Shown piece after piece: positions 34,284-43,890 of a stretch of DNA of 64,000 nucleotides; position 1 is the first letter of the stretch; every line of letters starts with the position of its first letter. The DNA is from Perkinsus marinus ATCC 50983 (Eukaryota; Perkinsozoa; Perkinsida; Perkinsidae). A model generated the notes under the pieces. It made no database searches, was not told the DNA's origin, and saw only the letters and a list, made by a program, of their open reading frames with translations. The stretch is from assembly GCF_000006405.1 (NCBI RefSeq), contig NW_003200768.1, forward strand, positions 62,039 through 126,038. Reading direction: 5' to 3'. The position numbers and the translations under genes were made by a program.

Positions 34284-35023
34284 TCCTCATTAGGTTATCG
34301 CATGTGTCAGACGCACCTACTCACAGTCTACGAACCACAACACAGAAGACTATGGCAGATACATGAATGCTTACAGCCAGTGTTGTTCTCTTTTTCCCCA
34401 ATGAGTGATGTCGCGTGTGAGAGAGATTTACAACTTGGGTTGGCCAACTCCTCGGATCAATACTAGCTGCGGACCATTTCACACACCGAAATAAGCTCAA
34501 TCATTCGCATCCGTCAAGCTTTGTATATGATTCTCGATTCCTGGCGCCTTGTCCCACTGAATGAAGTCCTCATTCATTATGATCTTCGACGTAGACATAA
34601 GCTACTTGCTCCAAGTATACTGGCAGCACTAGTGTCATAGTGCAGCACAACTTTGGCAATGCAATTCGGTGGGGAATTTGGTGATTGATGTGTGGGTATC
34701 GTTATAAGGAGTAGTACACTTTGGCTGTTTCCCGATCATACGCGTTGGGTCGGGTAGCGGTCAGCTGATTCGTGGTTGCATCATAGTGTAAACTCTCCCT
34801 TCCAAAGCTGGAGAGTGTTCCGTCTTTCAGCATCTAATTACTCAAGTAATTGGATCCCGGAACGCAGCCGGTCTGCCCCGAGTTCCCCCAAGAACCATTC
34901 GACTGAGAGGCAGCAACATCCAGTCCAACAGTCGTCATCGAGAGAACTGAACACGGCCGTAGTTGAGATGAAAAGTGAGTAAATACTGAGTTTTAAAATC
35001 ACATCTATAGAACAGCAGATTAA
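34284..35023. other. Convergent intergenic region
   Basis: This lies between the end of the EF-hand-like gene and the stop of the acetyltransferase. A plus-strand open segment at 34776-34982, ending at a GTGAGT, is Ser/Arg-rich and could be an exon, but it has no partner. Confidence 0.4.
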
Positions 35024-37155
35024 CTAATGAAATTCTAAATGCCCCTTCACAGCTGGGACCACATTGGTAGTGTCGACGAGGAACGTATCGTGCCCAAATC
35101 TGATGCGCAAGAATCCAGCATGTCAGCGGACACCACGGCATATCTCTTACATGGCATCCAGCTCATAATATACAACATCCTTATTGCCGACCTCTCTCAG
35201 GGCATCAGCCAGTTCTCGCTGCTGCCAAACCTACACACTATTCCATCAATGACGGAGACTTCAAAGAGCTATAAATCCGATGAGCGCTTACAATCTGTTG
35301 CCAGCTGCACGAGGATCGAAGCGGAGAATCGTAGACATCGACTTACCGGGAAAAGTATGTCGCTTTTTACGCCAATAATCATCGTTGGGACAGCTTTCAT
35401 AGGCTTGAGGCCATCAGCTATGGTACCTCCATCAGGGGCCACACTGAACATATCCATAGCCTAACGACACATCGGTTTAGAGGATCCAATCACAATGAAC
35501 GCGATTATGAGCCGCACCTTTGATAAGTAGAGCAGACTGTTGGGGTCATAGGTGCCGACCCACTTCTTGCCTTGATGCCCAAGGTACTCCTCTATAGCGA
35601 AGAGAGCATCGTTCAAGTCTACTTGCCGATCTTTATCCTTCTCGAAAACAGAGGATCGCCGTCTTGCGAAGCGGGAATCCCATTCAGGACCACTTCGGTA
35701 TCTGACTCGCGATATTGGGAACCTCATGGGCTCCAAAGTCCTGTAAATGTTGTAACAAATGACCATAAATTGAGTGAACTCCCCTCGTACGTTGTCGTAG
35801 CAATCTCCCTGGCCAGACGGAGTCCTTTCTCCGGAAAGTAAGGCGTGTCATAATAGTGACCTCCTTGCCAGTGAGGATCAGAGACTAGAGCTTGTCGTTG
35901 CACATGGCGTAGAGCGATGGAATGTGGGCTACTGTATGCACTGCTCGATATAATCTGTTCAGGGAGGAATCAGATGAACCAAACCGTATATGCAGCTCTT
36001 CAAGGCGCGAGGAGGGCGAGACTCTGATGATTAACGAGGAGCATGCCATATTACCACAGCACGCTTTGCTATCCCTGGGTATCGACTGCATAGTGCCAGA
36101 GTCTGCATGCCACCCATAGAGCTACCAACACTGCAATGCAACTGCTCTGAAGAGATATGACGATGTTAGTCCGAACAGCATGACAGACAGCAGTGTAATG
36201 CATCGCTCTCTCATGGGAATATGGACAAGAGGCTCACCAATTCCAAAGCGCTTCCGTATAAGTTCCACTTGCATTCGCACAATATCAAAGATTGTAATGA
36301 CAGGGAAGTCCCCACCATAAGGACGGCCTGTGTCAGGGTTCACTGAGGAAGGACCAGTGGAGCCAAAACAACTACCCAGGACCTGCAATACCACAACTAA
36401 TTAACATCATAATAATCATGATGATAAGGTTACATTAGAACATATTATGAAGAACTTGTCAGTGTCGAGAGCATGGCCTGGACCGATGAAGTTCTCCCAC
36501 CAGCCAGGTGCTGGGATGCATTCAGTACCTGTGAATATCTATGAACTCCGTTGAAAAGATACTCGTACTCCTAGCGTGAGAGCTGGCACTGAGACCAGTG
36601 TGTAGTAGAACAGCATTGTCCTTGCGGTCATTGAGTTGTCCCCAGGTCTCGAAAGCTACTCGTGCCCCTTTGAGCGGGTTAGTAGGGTGGTTATCCAAGG
36701 GTAACGGCTGTGGCAGGTCGAATGTCTGAGAAGACCACGGAGTGATGAGGGACACTCCCTATCGTTGCTGCCATCAACGCACAGTCGACATGAGTATTCA
36801 TGCCTCAGGGTTCGATGAATCATTCAGCGGAGGACTCCGCATGATATGCATTAGTATTCTCAATACAGGGAGAATGTCGGGCTACTATCCAGAGAATAGT
36901 TGATCTACATATCAAGTTGAACCCTCCTCCCAGAAGAGAGATCTGCATAGTCAAGCCTTGGTTCACCTGATATCCGGCAAAATGTGCTGCATCCTGGTAA
37001 GCCACCTCGGGCCCACTAGCAGTACTTGCATTGCGACGACTATGCTGTAGTGCTGCTGTCGTCGTCGTCGTCGTTAGAGTTCGCCGTAGTGTGCACGATG
37101 CGTTCACTCCGACTCTGCTTAGCCGATCAAGTAAGAGAAGGCTGGAAGCGTTCAT
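35024..37155 (-). CDS. metX: Homoserine O-acetyltransferase (MetX family)
   Basis: Transfers an acetyl group from acetyl-CoA to homoserine (some relatives use serine), feeding methionine or cysteine synthesis. Minus strand. The first exon from ATG 37155 ([20 protein letters not shown], then Arg- and Thr-rich) looks like a mitochondrial presequence. [20 protein letters not shown] lies at about 36660-36600. [16 protein letters not shown] is split by introns near 36400. The nucleophile motif [12 protein letters not shown] is at about 36130-36095. [32 protein letters not shown] and [20 protein letters not shown] follow, then [14 protein letters not shown] (Asp region) and [10 protein letters not shown] (catalytic His). 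The protein ends HLEFH at TAG 35024-35026. The alpha/beta-hydrolase triad is intact. Junctions between the first two exons (37155 and 36755 segments) are unresolved. Confidence 0.85.
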
Positions 37156-38067
37156 ACAAGATAAAACTGTAAAAAGTCTATTGCCTTACAGGGACCCGAC
37201 CACATGGTATGACGAGAATAATATAATTGCTAGATACTACCGAACATGAAATCGTAGAGTACAACTACTGTTGACAGACAGTAGCTAGCTGAACACGACG
37301 CAACGTTGAATTAGGAAAATAATCGAACTTACGGCATGTCAAATGATTCGAGTGCAACACGACATTAATCATACTATGATTAGTGTCGTATACAAACCTT
37401 TGAGGACCAATTCTACCAGCCTCTACGCTTTCTTACGGAAACGACGCTGGACTCTAGCGTCTAGAGACGCGTGTCTTTGAGTGCAGAAAGACAGCTGCTT
37501 CTGCTGCCTCGAGAAAGACAGTCTAGCCGTTCATCGACACCCTCGCAAGGGTCGCGTCGTTGCACAGGGGACAGAGGAGCTCAACAGCCTCATGATGGGC
37601 CTGTAACACTAGCAGATACCGTGAACAGGACTTAGGTCCCATGTTGGTTTGGTAGCCATCTGCTTAGTTGGCATAGACAGTTGAAGCAATAGAAAATTGA
37701 AATCCCGTCAGAGGTAGCATATCAACAGCAAGAGTCCCCCAAGTCGCTGTAGAGGCCGAGAACCTCGTCTTCGTTACAGGACGAGATGGTAAACTCCCCA
37801 GCTGCAGCGTGCTGAGAGAAGAGATCTGTGACGGGATTATCGACATCCAGTATTTTCACGACGAACTGAGAAAACAGTAACGATGACTGAATAGGGTTGT
37901 TGGTACGATTCTCCCAGGGATACGGTCTCTCTAAACCCACAGGCCCGACAAAGAGGCATCTCCGTTACCACCCAACCATGACTAGCAACAAAACATCATC
38001 AGTGTACTCACAACAACTCATCATCCATCGTGTGTACACCTGGTGTACTACACCATGTACCACCATC
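37156..38067 (-). other. Possible small exons, otherwise unassigned
   Basis: A minus-strand segment at about 37725-37865 encodes FVVKILDVDNPVTDLFSQH and AAGEFTISSCNEDEVLGLYS, which faintly resembles a GOLD/p24 beta-strand domain, preceded by a possible intron ending CTCAG. No start or further exons were found. 37430-37560 is rich in short palindromes around TCTAGAGACGCG. The rest is featureless. Confidence 0.25.
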
Positions 38068-41000
38068 CTACTCGGTCCCACCATCCGCAGCTGCTGCCGA
38101 TGCCTCCCTCTCCTCAGCTAGCTGTGCTAGGTCGGCCTCAAGTAGTGGTACGAAGTCAGCGTCGATGGCAGACGCCTCGCTAGGGTCAACAGCAGTTGGG
38201 ACTTCAACAAGCTCCTTTGCAGGTAAAGCTACAGGTAAGGGAAGGGAGCTCTAGTGAATGTGAGTTACTAATACCTTCTTCAGTTTCTCCCCCTCCTTCC
38301 GGACTATCTGCTGCCTCTTCTCCCTTACCCTCCTCAACCGTGCCTCCCTCGTCCTTCTCTGCCTCTTCCGTTGCCGCTACCCGAGGCTCCCATACCCTCT
38401 TGTGCAGGTCACTATTTAGCCACCTCATACGGACATCCTAAGCAGTGACAAGGATGATATCGGCGGAGCGAAACACTGTCCTATAGTAAGTATCGCTACC
38501 TTCTCTCTAAGCTCAACTGCTGCCTCCAACAAGCCCAACAATATAACCTCGGCAGGGCGCTCCTTACTCACTTCTTCCTCGATAGCACCATCTAAAGGGT
38601 TCATAAAGTCTGACATCCTCCAGCCAGGTGCCTACCCTCGGCCTTCTGACCGCCACATTGTATCGCCTCCTCGACCAAAGCCTTTGCCCTCTCTAAAGTA
38701 TGTTCCGGAGGCACACCTGGCCTTGGTCGCCTCATATCAGCCGATACGATCTACGACCATTGGCTCCAGGAAACCCATAACAGAAGCAATCACCTTCTCC
38801 CAAATGCTTTCAGAATGGAGGGCGGCTACCAGCTGAGACCACTGGAGCTCCGCATCTCCATAAATCGAAGACGCATCTTGCTCAGCGAGGAACAACAGCA
38901 CCGCCTGAAGTGTCGGCTCGTCAAGGGAGACAGTACACAGCGATAATAACCTTCATGATAACAGCCAATGCCTCTTCGGGTAGCTTTCTAGAGCTGATAT
39001 CAAGTAGCAAGTTGCCCTTAACAGTACCATCCAACACAGACCTATACAGACATCTCTATGAGCTTGATGTGCATCATCCAAGGAAGTCACCCAAAGCGGT
39101 ACCTCAACATCTTCAACTTGCGGGCTAATCGTATAACCCCCTTATCATCATCAGTCGCATCTACAATACGAACACTTCCTCGACCTCCGACCGCGCGCTA
39201 TGGACCTTCCCCTAATCCTTCGATTTCCTCCTCCACTTGCTTCTCCACCTCCTCCACTGCCTCTCCACCGGTGGCCTCCACATACTTACCCATCAATTCC
39301 GTACGATTGGCCTCGCCAGCTTCAGACGTCTATCAAACTCGACTTCAACCCACATCTCATTGTTGCATACTCACTAGGTATTCAGCCTGTTCCCTAACAG
39401 CTTGTAGCTCCATAGCAGCCTTCCCCTTCTCAAGGTGACCGCAGAGGGCAGCCAACTACAGTCCTGTTACAACCACCTCTCAGCCACCATCGTCTACTAC
39501 CTTCTCAATGTACTGCTGGCGAATCTCCAACAAGCCTCCCTCTGCTCCTAGGGTGTCCACACATAGAACCAGCTGCCCAGTTACGCCCTCCAATGCATTC
39601 AATTCTCTAATCACTGGCTGTACGGGTTCCTCGGGATTCTAGGCAAGGAGAGACACAGCATATAACCCCGGATGGAGTCCCCTGCAGTTGACATTGTGCA
39701 TGATATCACCTCCTCCCCTTCCTTTAGCTCAGCCACTGCCTGCTCATATTGAGCCTTAGCCTCCTCAAACCTACAACACACTAGCCTCCCGAATATTCCC
39801 AGCTAACTACGATGCCATTTCCTCCGCGAACTGAGCTCGTCGTTCCTTCATGTCGGTCACTGCTGCTTCCAGGCCCTCCTTATTCAAGAGGCTTGAATAC
39901 CTACACACCACCCCGTATACGTCTCGAGTCCCTGGCGCGATCGTTGGTCATTACGTTATCGGGATAGCCAGGAAAGATCCGGGCTTAGTAAACTCGAAGT
40001 ACTTCACTTCGGGGACATCCATAACGTTGGATATATACCTACACATTTTGTAATACACAGTCTTACCTGTAAACTAGATCAATGAGATGGTCCACTCATG
40101 GCTTTTCAAATGCATAGCGAGATAGCTCCCAAGACAAGTCATGACTCACAATTGCCTCGACCTAGGAGAGGGCTCTTGATCCCCTTCTTCCTCTTCTTCC
40201 CCTCGTGGTTGGAGCACCTGTTCGGCGAGGTGCGACATAGTGATGTTACACGCATCTACTACCTGCCAAACAACTCCCTCACTTCCCTGCAACCTTGCCT
40301 CACCAGGGGCAGTACCAGAATTAGCAATGTACCTTCAGACGGCTCGCTGGGTGCTTACCCTAGACTGGCATGACGCACCGTATAAGCTTGGCTCCTTCCT
40401 CATCGATGACAACCTCCCCAACGTAACACCCGCTGCACCCAGCAACTGCCTCTCGCACACTGTCAGTTAGCTCTTGCCACAAGCCTGGGTTTGGGAAGCG
40501 CTGGCAGTACTTACAATCTAAAAAGAACAAGAGTAGCTACCAGGATGGACGTTCCAGAAGAGGGCTTTCAGTGAACTACGTTGATGAGAGTTTCGAGTTA
40601 CGCTAGCAAAGTAGACTTTAGTGGCATCCTGAGTGAATTTATCCGATGATTGCATACTGTAGGTGATGACCGCCACGTTCACAAATTATAACGACTCATC
40701 AATGTAAGGCTAAAATGCATCGATTCCTTCGTAATGAGATCATCCGATATCTAATCCGATCAACTCACGCAGAGGATTGAGGCGTGCCATACTGCTAATC
40801 TTGACAAGCCGTATTACCTTCATTGTAATCGACATTGGCGAGTCTCTGCGAGAGCTCGTCCAGGATCTTCAGTGGCCTCGCTGCTCTCTCTTCCTCTTCC
40901 TCGAGTTTTACTTGTCTTTCACGAAGCTGATTAGTCACAATAGCGACGCAACTAATCCTCACAAAGAACTATTGAACTACTTCGGCGTCGACCGTTTTTG

Positions 41001-41246
41001 TATATTGTAATTGCTTTCGAGCTTTTACTTCACGTTCCTGTTCGGAGACTGAAGAGAGCAGATCAATCTCCATGGTGCGATGTCCGAACTTTCGATATTA
41101 CCCTGCGCCTCAGCCCAGAGCTTGAGCCAATTGCTGAGGTATTCAACAGGCTCAACAGATCCGTGCTCCTGCTGATAGAGATCAGCCAGTGCACGGCTCA
41201 GCACAGGCGTGATGGTTCCGGCAGCGTAAGTGTCGAACTCACTCAT
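38068..41246 (-). CDS. RSP2: Radial spoke protein 2-like protein (Dpy-30 + GAF + coiled coil)
   Basis: A likely axonemal radial-spoke component. From ATG 41246, MSEFDTYAAGTITPVLSRAL and VEPVEYLSNWLKLWAEAQ form a Dpy-30-type docking motif. Coiled coil follows (RQVKLEEEEERAARPLKILD), then a GAF-like domain: LWQELTDSVREAVAGCSGCY, VGEVVIDEEGAKL, YIANSGTAPGEARLQGSEGV and VWQVVDACNITM. After introns come MDVPEVKYFEFTKPGSFLAI and then long coiled coils (LEAAVTDMKERRAQFAEEM, FEEAKAQYEQAVAELKEGE). The last exons are acidic and end at TAG 38068-38070. Dpy-30 plus GAF plus a long coiled coil is the architecture described for Chlamydomonas RSP2. Assignment rests on this and on recalled similarity of the GAF-adjacent block. 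It implies a motile flagellate stage. Confidence 0.7.
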
Positions 41247-41543
41247 TACACTGGAACGTAATCCTTCAGGAGGTTCAGTTCAGTTCTGTAGATCAAGATT
41301 AATTCCGTAACCGTAGCCTGCGAGCATAAACCAGTTACAGGGTCAATTGAATTAACTCGGGGTGGCTCGTGAAGGGCGAGCGAGTCGATCTCTAACGGGA
41401 AGAAGATGCGCTCTTGCATCGCTCCGCTGCAACGTAATCGATCACGTGATCGATTCCTTCAGCGCGTGGTCCCCTATTGATTCATCAAACCCCTCAGTGG
41501 TTAAACTGATTGGAGAGCCGTTAGCTCACAGTCCCCACACATC
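41247..41543 (+). promoter_or_regulatory. Divergent promoter between RSP2-like and RPLP0
   Basis: The 297 nt serve both genes. They contain a perfect 20-bp palindrome at 41436-41455 (AATCGATCACGTGATCGATT) centred on CACGTG, 89 nt before the RPLP0 ATG, and a GCATCGCTCCGC element at 41417-41428. A regulatory role is inferred from position and symmetry only. Confidence 0.45.
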
Positions 41544-42808
41544 ATGGCACCTCGCGATCCCAAGAAGCTTGCTAAGAAGACCGCCTACCTCGACAGAGTG
41601 AAGGACCTCCTCGACACTTGCGAGAAGATTCTCATTGCCTCCGTTGATCATGTCGGATCCAACCAGTTGCAGCAGATCCGTATTGGTCTCCGTGGCAAGG
41701 CCATCATCGTCATGGGTAAGAACACTATGCTCCGTACCGCCCTTAGGCAGTACGAGGAGGAGCACGACGCTGATCTCGGCCATCTCTTGAATGTCATCAA
41801 GGGTAACATCGGTCTTATCTTCTGCATGGCTCCCATCGACGAGATTCGTGAGATCATCTCCCAGCACAAGGTTCCCGCTATGGCTAAGGCTGGTATGGTT
41901 GCTCAGTGCAATGTCGATATCCCCGCTGGTCCCACCTCTTTGGACCCCTCTCAGACCAACTTCTTCCAGGCTTTGAACATCGCCACTAAGATTGTCAAGG
42001 GTTCCATTGAGATCTCCAACGATGTCGCTCTTGTCACTAAGGGTTCGAAGGTTACCGCCTCCCAGCAGGCCCTTCTCATGAAGTTGAACATCCGTCCCTT
42101 CGAGTACGGTGTCGAACTTGAGTCCATCTACGACAACGGTGAGGTCTATGATGCCGCTGCCCTGGATATCAGCGATGATGATCTTGTTGAGAAGTTCATG
42201 CACGGTGTTACCTATTTCGCCGCCTTCTCTCGTGAAGCCGGCATCCCCAACGAGGCCACCTTGCCTTATGCTATCAACAACGCCTTCAGGAACATCGCCG
42301 CCTTGTGCTCCGACATCGACTTCACTTTCCCTGAGATTGAGGAGCTTAAGGTATTACGGATGCTCCTTCTCATGCCGTTCTTTGGAGGGGTTGCAGTGTG
42401 GCCTCTAACCATGCTCGCAGTAACCGTCTATGCGAGCACCTTGACGTGGTGTATAGTCGCTAACGGTTCCCTCCTATACAGTATGCGTTGGTTGAGTGCC
42501 TTGGCCCTCCCTTCGCTGTGCCGGTATATTCCTAGTCGTTCAGTAGCTGCTATGTGGCCATTAGCTGAAAGAAAAACCATACCGGCAACAATTTCTTTGC
42601 TTGATGCGTCTCTTTGATTTGACTATCGTACTAATGATCATTATCGTTCTATTTTCAGGAATTCCTCAAGGATCCTTCCAAATTCGCTTCCGCCGCCCCC
42701 GCCGCTGGCGCTGCTGCTGCTGGCGAGGCCAAGGCTGAGGCCGCTGCTGCTCCCGCTGAGGAGGAGGAAGAGGAGGATGAGGAGATGGATTTCGATCTCT
42801 TCGATTAA
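41544..42808 (+). CDS. RPLP0: 60S acidic ribosomal protein P0
   Basis: Stalk protein of the large ribosomal subunit; binds 28S rRNA and the P1/P2 dimers. Exon 1 is 41544-42350 and exon 2 is 42659-42808, giving 318 residues, the usual size. MAPRDPKKLAKKTAYLDRVK starts the L10 domain; GKNTMLRTALRQYEE and VPAMAKAGMVAQCNVDIPAG are conserved. Exon 2 starts EFLKDPSKFASAAP, then an Ala-rich hinge and the acidic EEEEEEDEEMDFDLFD tail that recruits GTPase factors. The single 308-nt GT-AG intron (42351-42658) is far longer than others nearby and contains a structured RNA (42422-42593). Codon use is strongly biased toward C-ending codons, as expected for a highly expressed gene. Confidence 0.98.
42422..42593 (+). 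ncRNA. Intronic structured RNA, H/ACA-snoRNA-like (copy 1)
   Basis: It lies wholly inside the RPLP0 intron. The first hairpin has an outer stem AACCGT (42422-42427)/ACGGTT (42463-42468), a middle stem GCGA/TCGC and an apical stem CACC/GGTG with internal loops between, as in a pseudouridylation pocket. An ANANNA-type box, ACAGTA, is at 42478-42483. The 3' domain closes with a 9-bp stem TGCCGGTAT (42519-42527)/ATACCGGCA (42579-42587), followed at once by ACA (42588-42590). Two copies of identical 172-nt length lie at 43112-43283 and 43521-43692 with compensatory changes. The extra 35 nt before the 3' stem is atypical for H/ACA. Confidence 0.65.
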
Positions 42809-43073
42809 GGTGTACTCTGCTGATGACCTGTTGATACTCACTTGCCGAATCGGTTTCGTGTGGCTGCCAAGGGGTTGCTTTATGCGCCTTGAAAGAGGAC
42901 ATCGTCTTTTGTTGTGTTGATAGTGGCATTTGCTATGCACACTCTCCCTCGACTACACTAGCGATAGTGTTGTCGACCTGTTCGTGTGCACATAACTTAT
43001 TGCGTGTTCGCGCTTGTGCTTCTTCCCGTGGGGCATTGGTGATTTAGACGCACATACAAGCTTATGGTTCATT
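42809..43073 (+). other. RPLP0 3' untranslated and spacer region
   Basis: It has no open frame of note. A hairpin-forming segment lies at 42950-42976 (CGACTACACT paired with AGTGTTGTCG, one mismatch) and may mark the transcript end or separate the snoRNA cluster. Confidence 0.4.
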
Positions 43074-43111
43074 CGGATGAGTACTTGAATAGCCTCTAAC
43101 TATTCATGTGT

Positions 43112-43283
43112 AATCGTCTATGCGAGCATCCTCATATGGTGTACAGTTGCCAACGATTTCATCCGAGACAGAATGGGTTAGTTGAGTGCCCTGGCGCTCC
43201 TAATTCTGTGCCTGTATATTCCTAGACTTGCAGTAGTTACTATGTGGCGATTAGCTGCGAGATAAACCATACCGGCAACATCT
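43112..43283 (+). ncRNA. H/ACA-snoRNA-like structured RNA (copy 2)
   Basis: Paralogue of the RPLP0 intronic RNA, of equal length (172 nt). The outer stem is AATCGT/ACGATT where the intronic copy has AACCGT/ACGGTT, a compensatory pair change. The middle stem is GCGA/TTGC and the apical stem CATC/GGTG, both kept by G-U pairs. The box H candidate is ACAGAA. The 3' end is ATACCGGCA-ACA, but its partner strand TGCCTGTAT has one mismatch. Confidence 0.65.
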
Positions 43284-43291
43284 CAGTGGAA

Positions 43292-43376
43292 GCTGTAATG
43301 ATGACCCAATCTGCCGCCCCAGTCCGATTATCCGTGGGGATAAAGCAGAAACAAGTGTTCCTCTCTCTGATACAGC
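43292..43376 (+). ncRNA. Box C/D snoRNA, unit 1, first
   Basis: A terminal stem, GCTGTA (43292-43297) paired with TACAGC (43371-43376), encloses box C ATGATGA (43298-43304) and box D CTGA (43367-43370), 85 nt overall. This is the canonical C/D architecture. The guide directly upstream of box D contains AGTGTTCCTCTCT, shared with the next RNA. Confidence 0.8.
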
Positions 43377-43389
43377 ATGTACTGTCTAT

Positions 43390-43472
43390 CGCAATGATGA
43401 TACAAACTACGTCCCAGCCAATCTGATTGTCAGTGGCGATATCGTAGAACTAGTGTTCCTCTCTCTGAAGCA
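43390..43472 (+). ncRNA. Box C/D snoRNA-like, unit 1, second
   Basis: Box C is ATGATGA at 43394-43400 and box D is CTGA at 43465-43468. An internal CTGA at 43423-43426 may be box D'. The 13 nt before box D (AGTGTTCCTCTCT) are identical to those of the first C/D RNA. The terminal stem is weak, so the exact ends are uncertain. Confidence 0.6.
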
Positions 43473-43520
43473 TTATGAACTCTGGATGAGTACATGAATA
43501 GCCTCTAACTATTCATGTGT

Positions 43521-43692
43521 AATCGTCTATGCGAGCATCTTCATATGGTGTACAGTTGCCAACGATTTCATCCGAGACAGAATGGGTTAGTTGAGTGCCC
43601 TGGCGCTCCTGATTCTGTGCCTGTATATTCCTAGACTTGCAGTAGTTACTATGTGGCGATTAGCTGCGAGATAAACCATACCGGCAACATCT
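43521..43692 (+). ncRNA. H/ACA-snoRNA-like structured RNA (copy 3)
   Basis: This is the copy in the second 409-bp unit, nearly identical to 43112-43283, with the same stems, ACAGAA box and terminal ACA. Confidence 0.65.
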
Positions 43693-43700
43693 CAGTGGAA

Positions 43701-43785
43701 GCTGTAATGATGACCCAATCTGCCGCCCCAGTCCGATTATCCGTGGGGATAAAGCAGAAACAAGTGTTCCTCTCTCTGATACAGC
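43701..43785 (+). ncRNA. Box C/D snoRNA, unit 2, first
   Basis: Exact counterpart of 43292-43376: GCTGTA/TACAGC stem, ATGATGA and CTGA boxes. Confidence 0.8.
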
Positions 43786-43798
43786 ATGTACTGTCTAT

Positions 43799-43881
43799 CG
43801 CAATGATGATACAAACTACGTCCCAGCCAATCTGATTGTCAGTGGCGATATCGTAGAACTAGTGTTCCTCTCTCTGAAGCA
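43799..43881 (+). ncRNA. Box C/D snoRNA-like, unit 2, second
   Basis: Counterpart of 43390-43472, with the same boxes and the same AGTGTTCCTCTCT guide before box D. Confidence 0.6.
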
Positions 43882-43890
43882 TTATGATTT

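Larger units (their letters stand above)
43074..43890 (+). repeat. Tandem 409-bp direct repeat (two units)
   Basis: Units at about 43074-43482 and 43483-43890 are almost identical; by eye only a handful of single-base differences are seen, including CATCCTC/CATCTTC and CTCCTAATT/CTCCTGATT. Each unit contains one H/ACA-like RNA and two box C/D-like RNAs. A hairpin, CATGAATAG/CTATTCATG, opens the second unit (43493-43517). The near identity points to a recent duplication or ongoing homogenisation. Confidence 0.95.

Noticed and set aside
41526-42203. A 225-codon open frame antisense to RPLP0
   Set aside because: It is the shadow of a highly biased, C-ending-codon gene; it has no domain and overlaps exon 1 exactly in reverse.
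43244-43835. Two identical 60-codon open frames at 43244-43426 and 43653-43835
   Set aside because: They overlap the small-RNA units, are identical only because the unit is duplicated, and have no coding character.
43074-43890. CRISPR-like array
   Set aside because: There are only two long units with no short repeat/spacer alternation, and the genome is eukaryotic.
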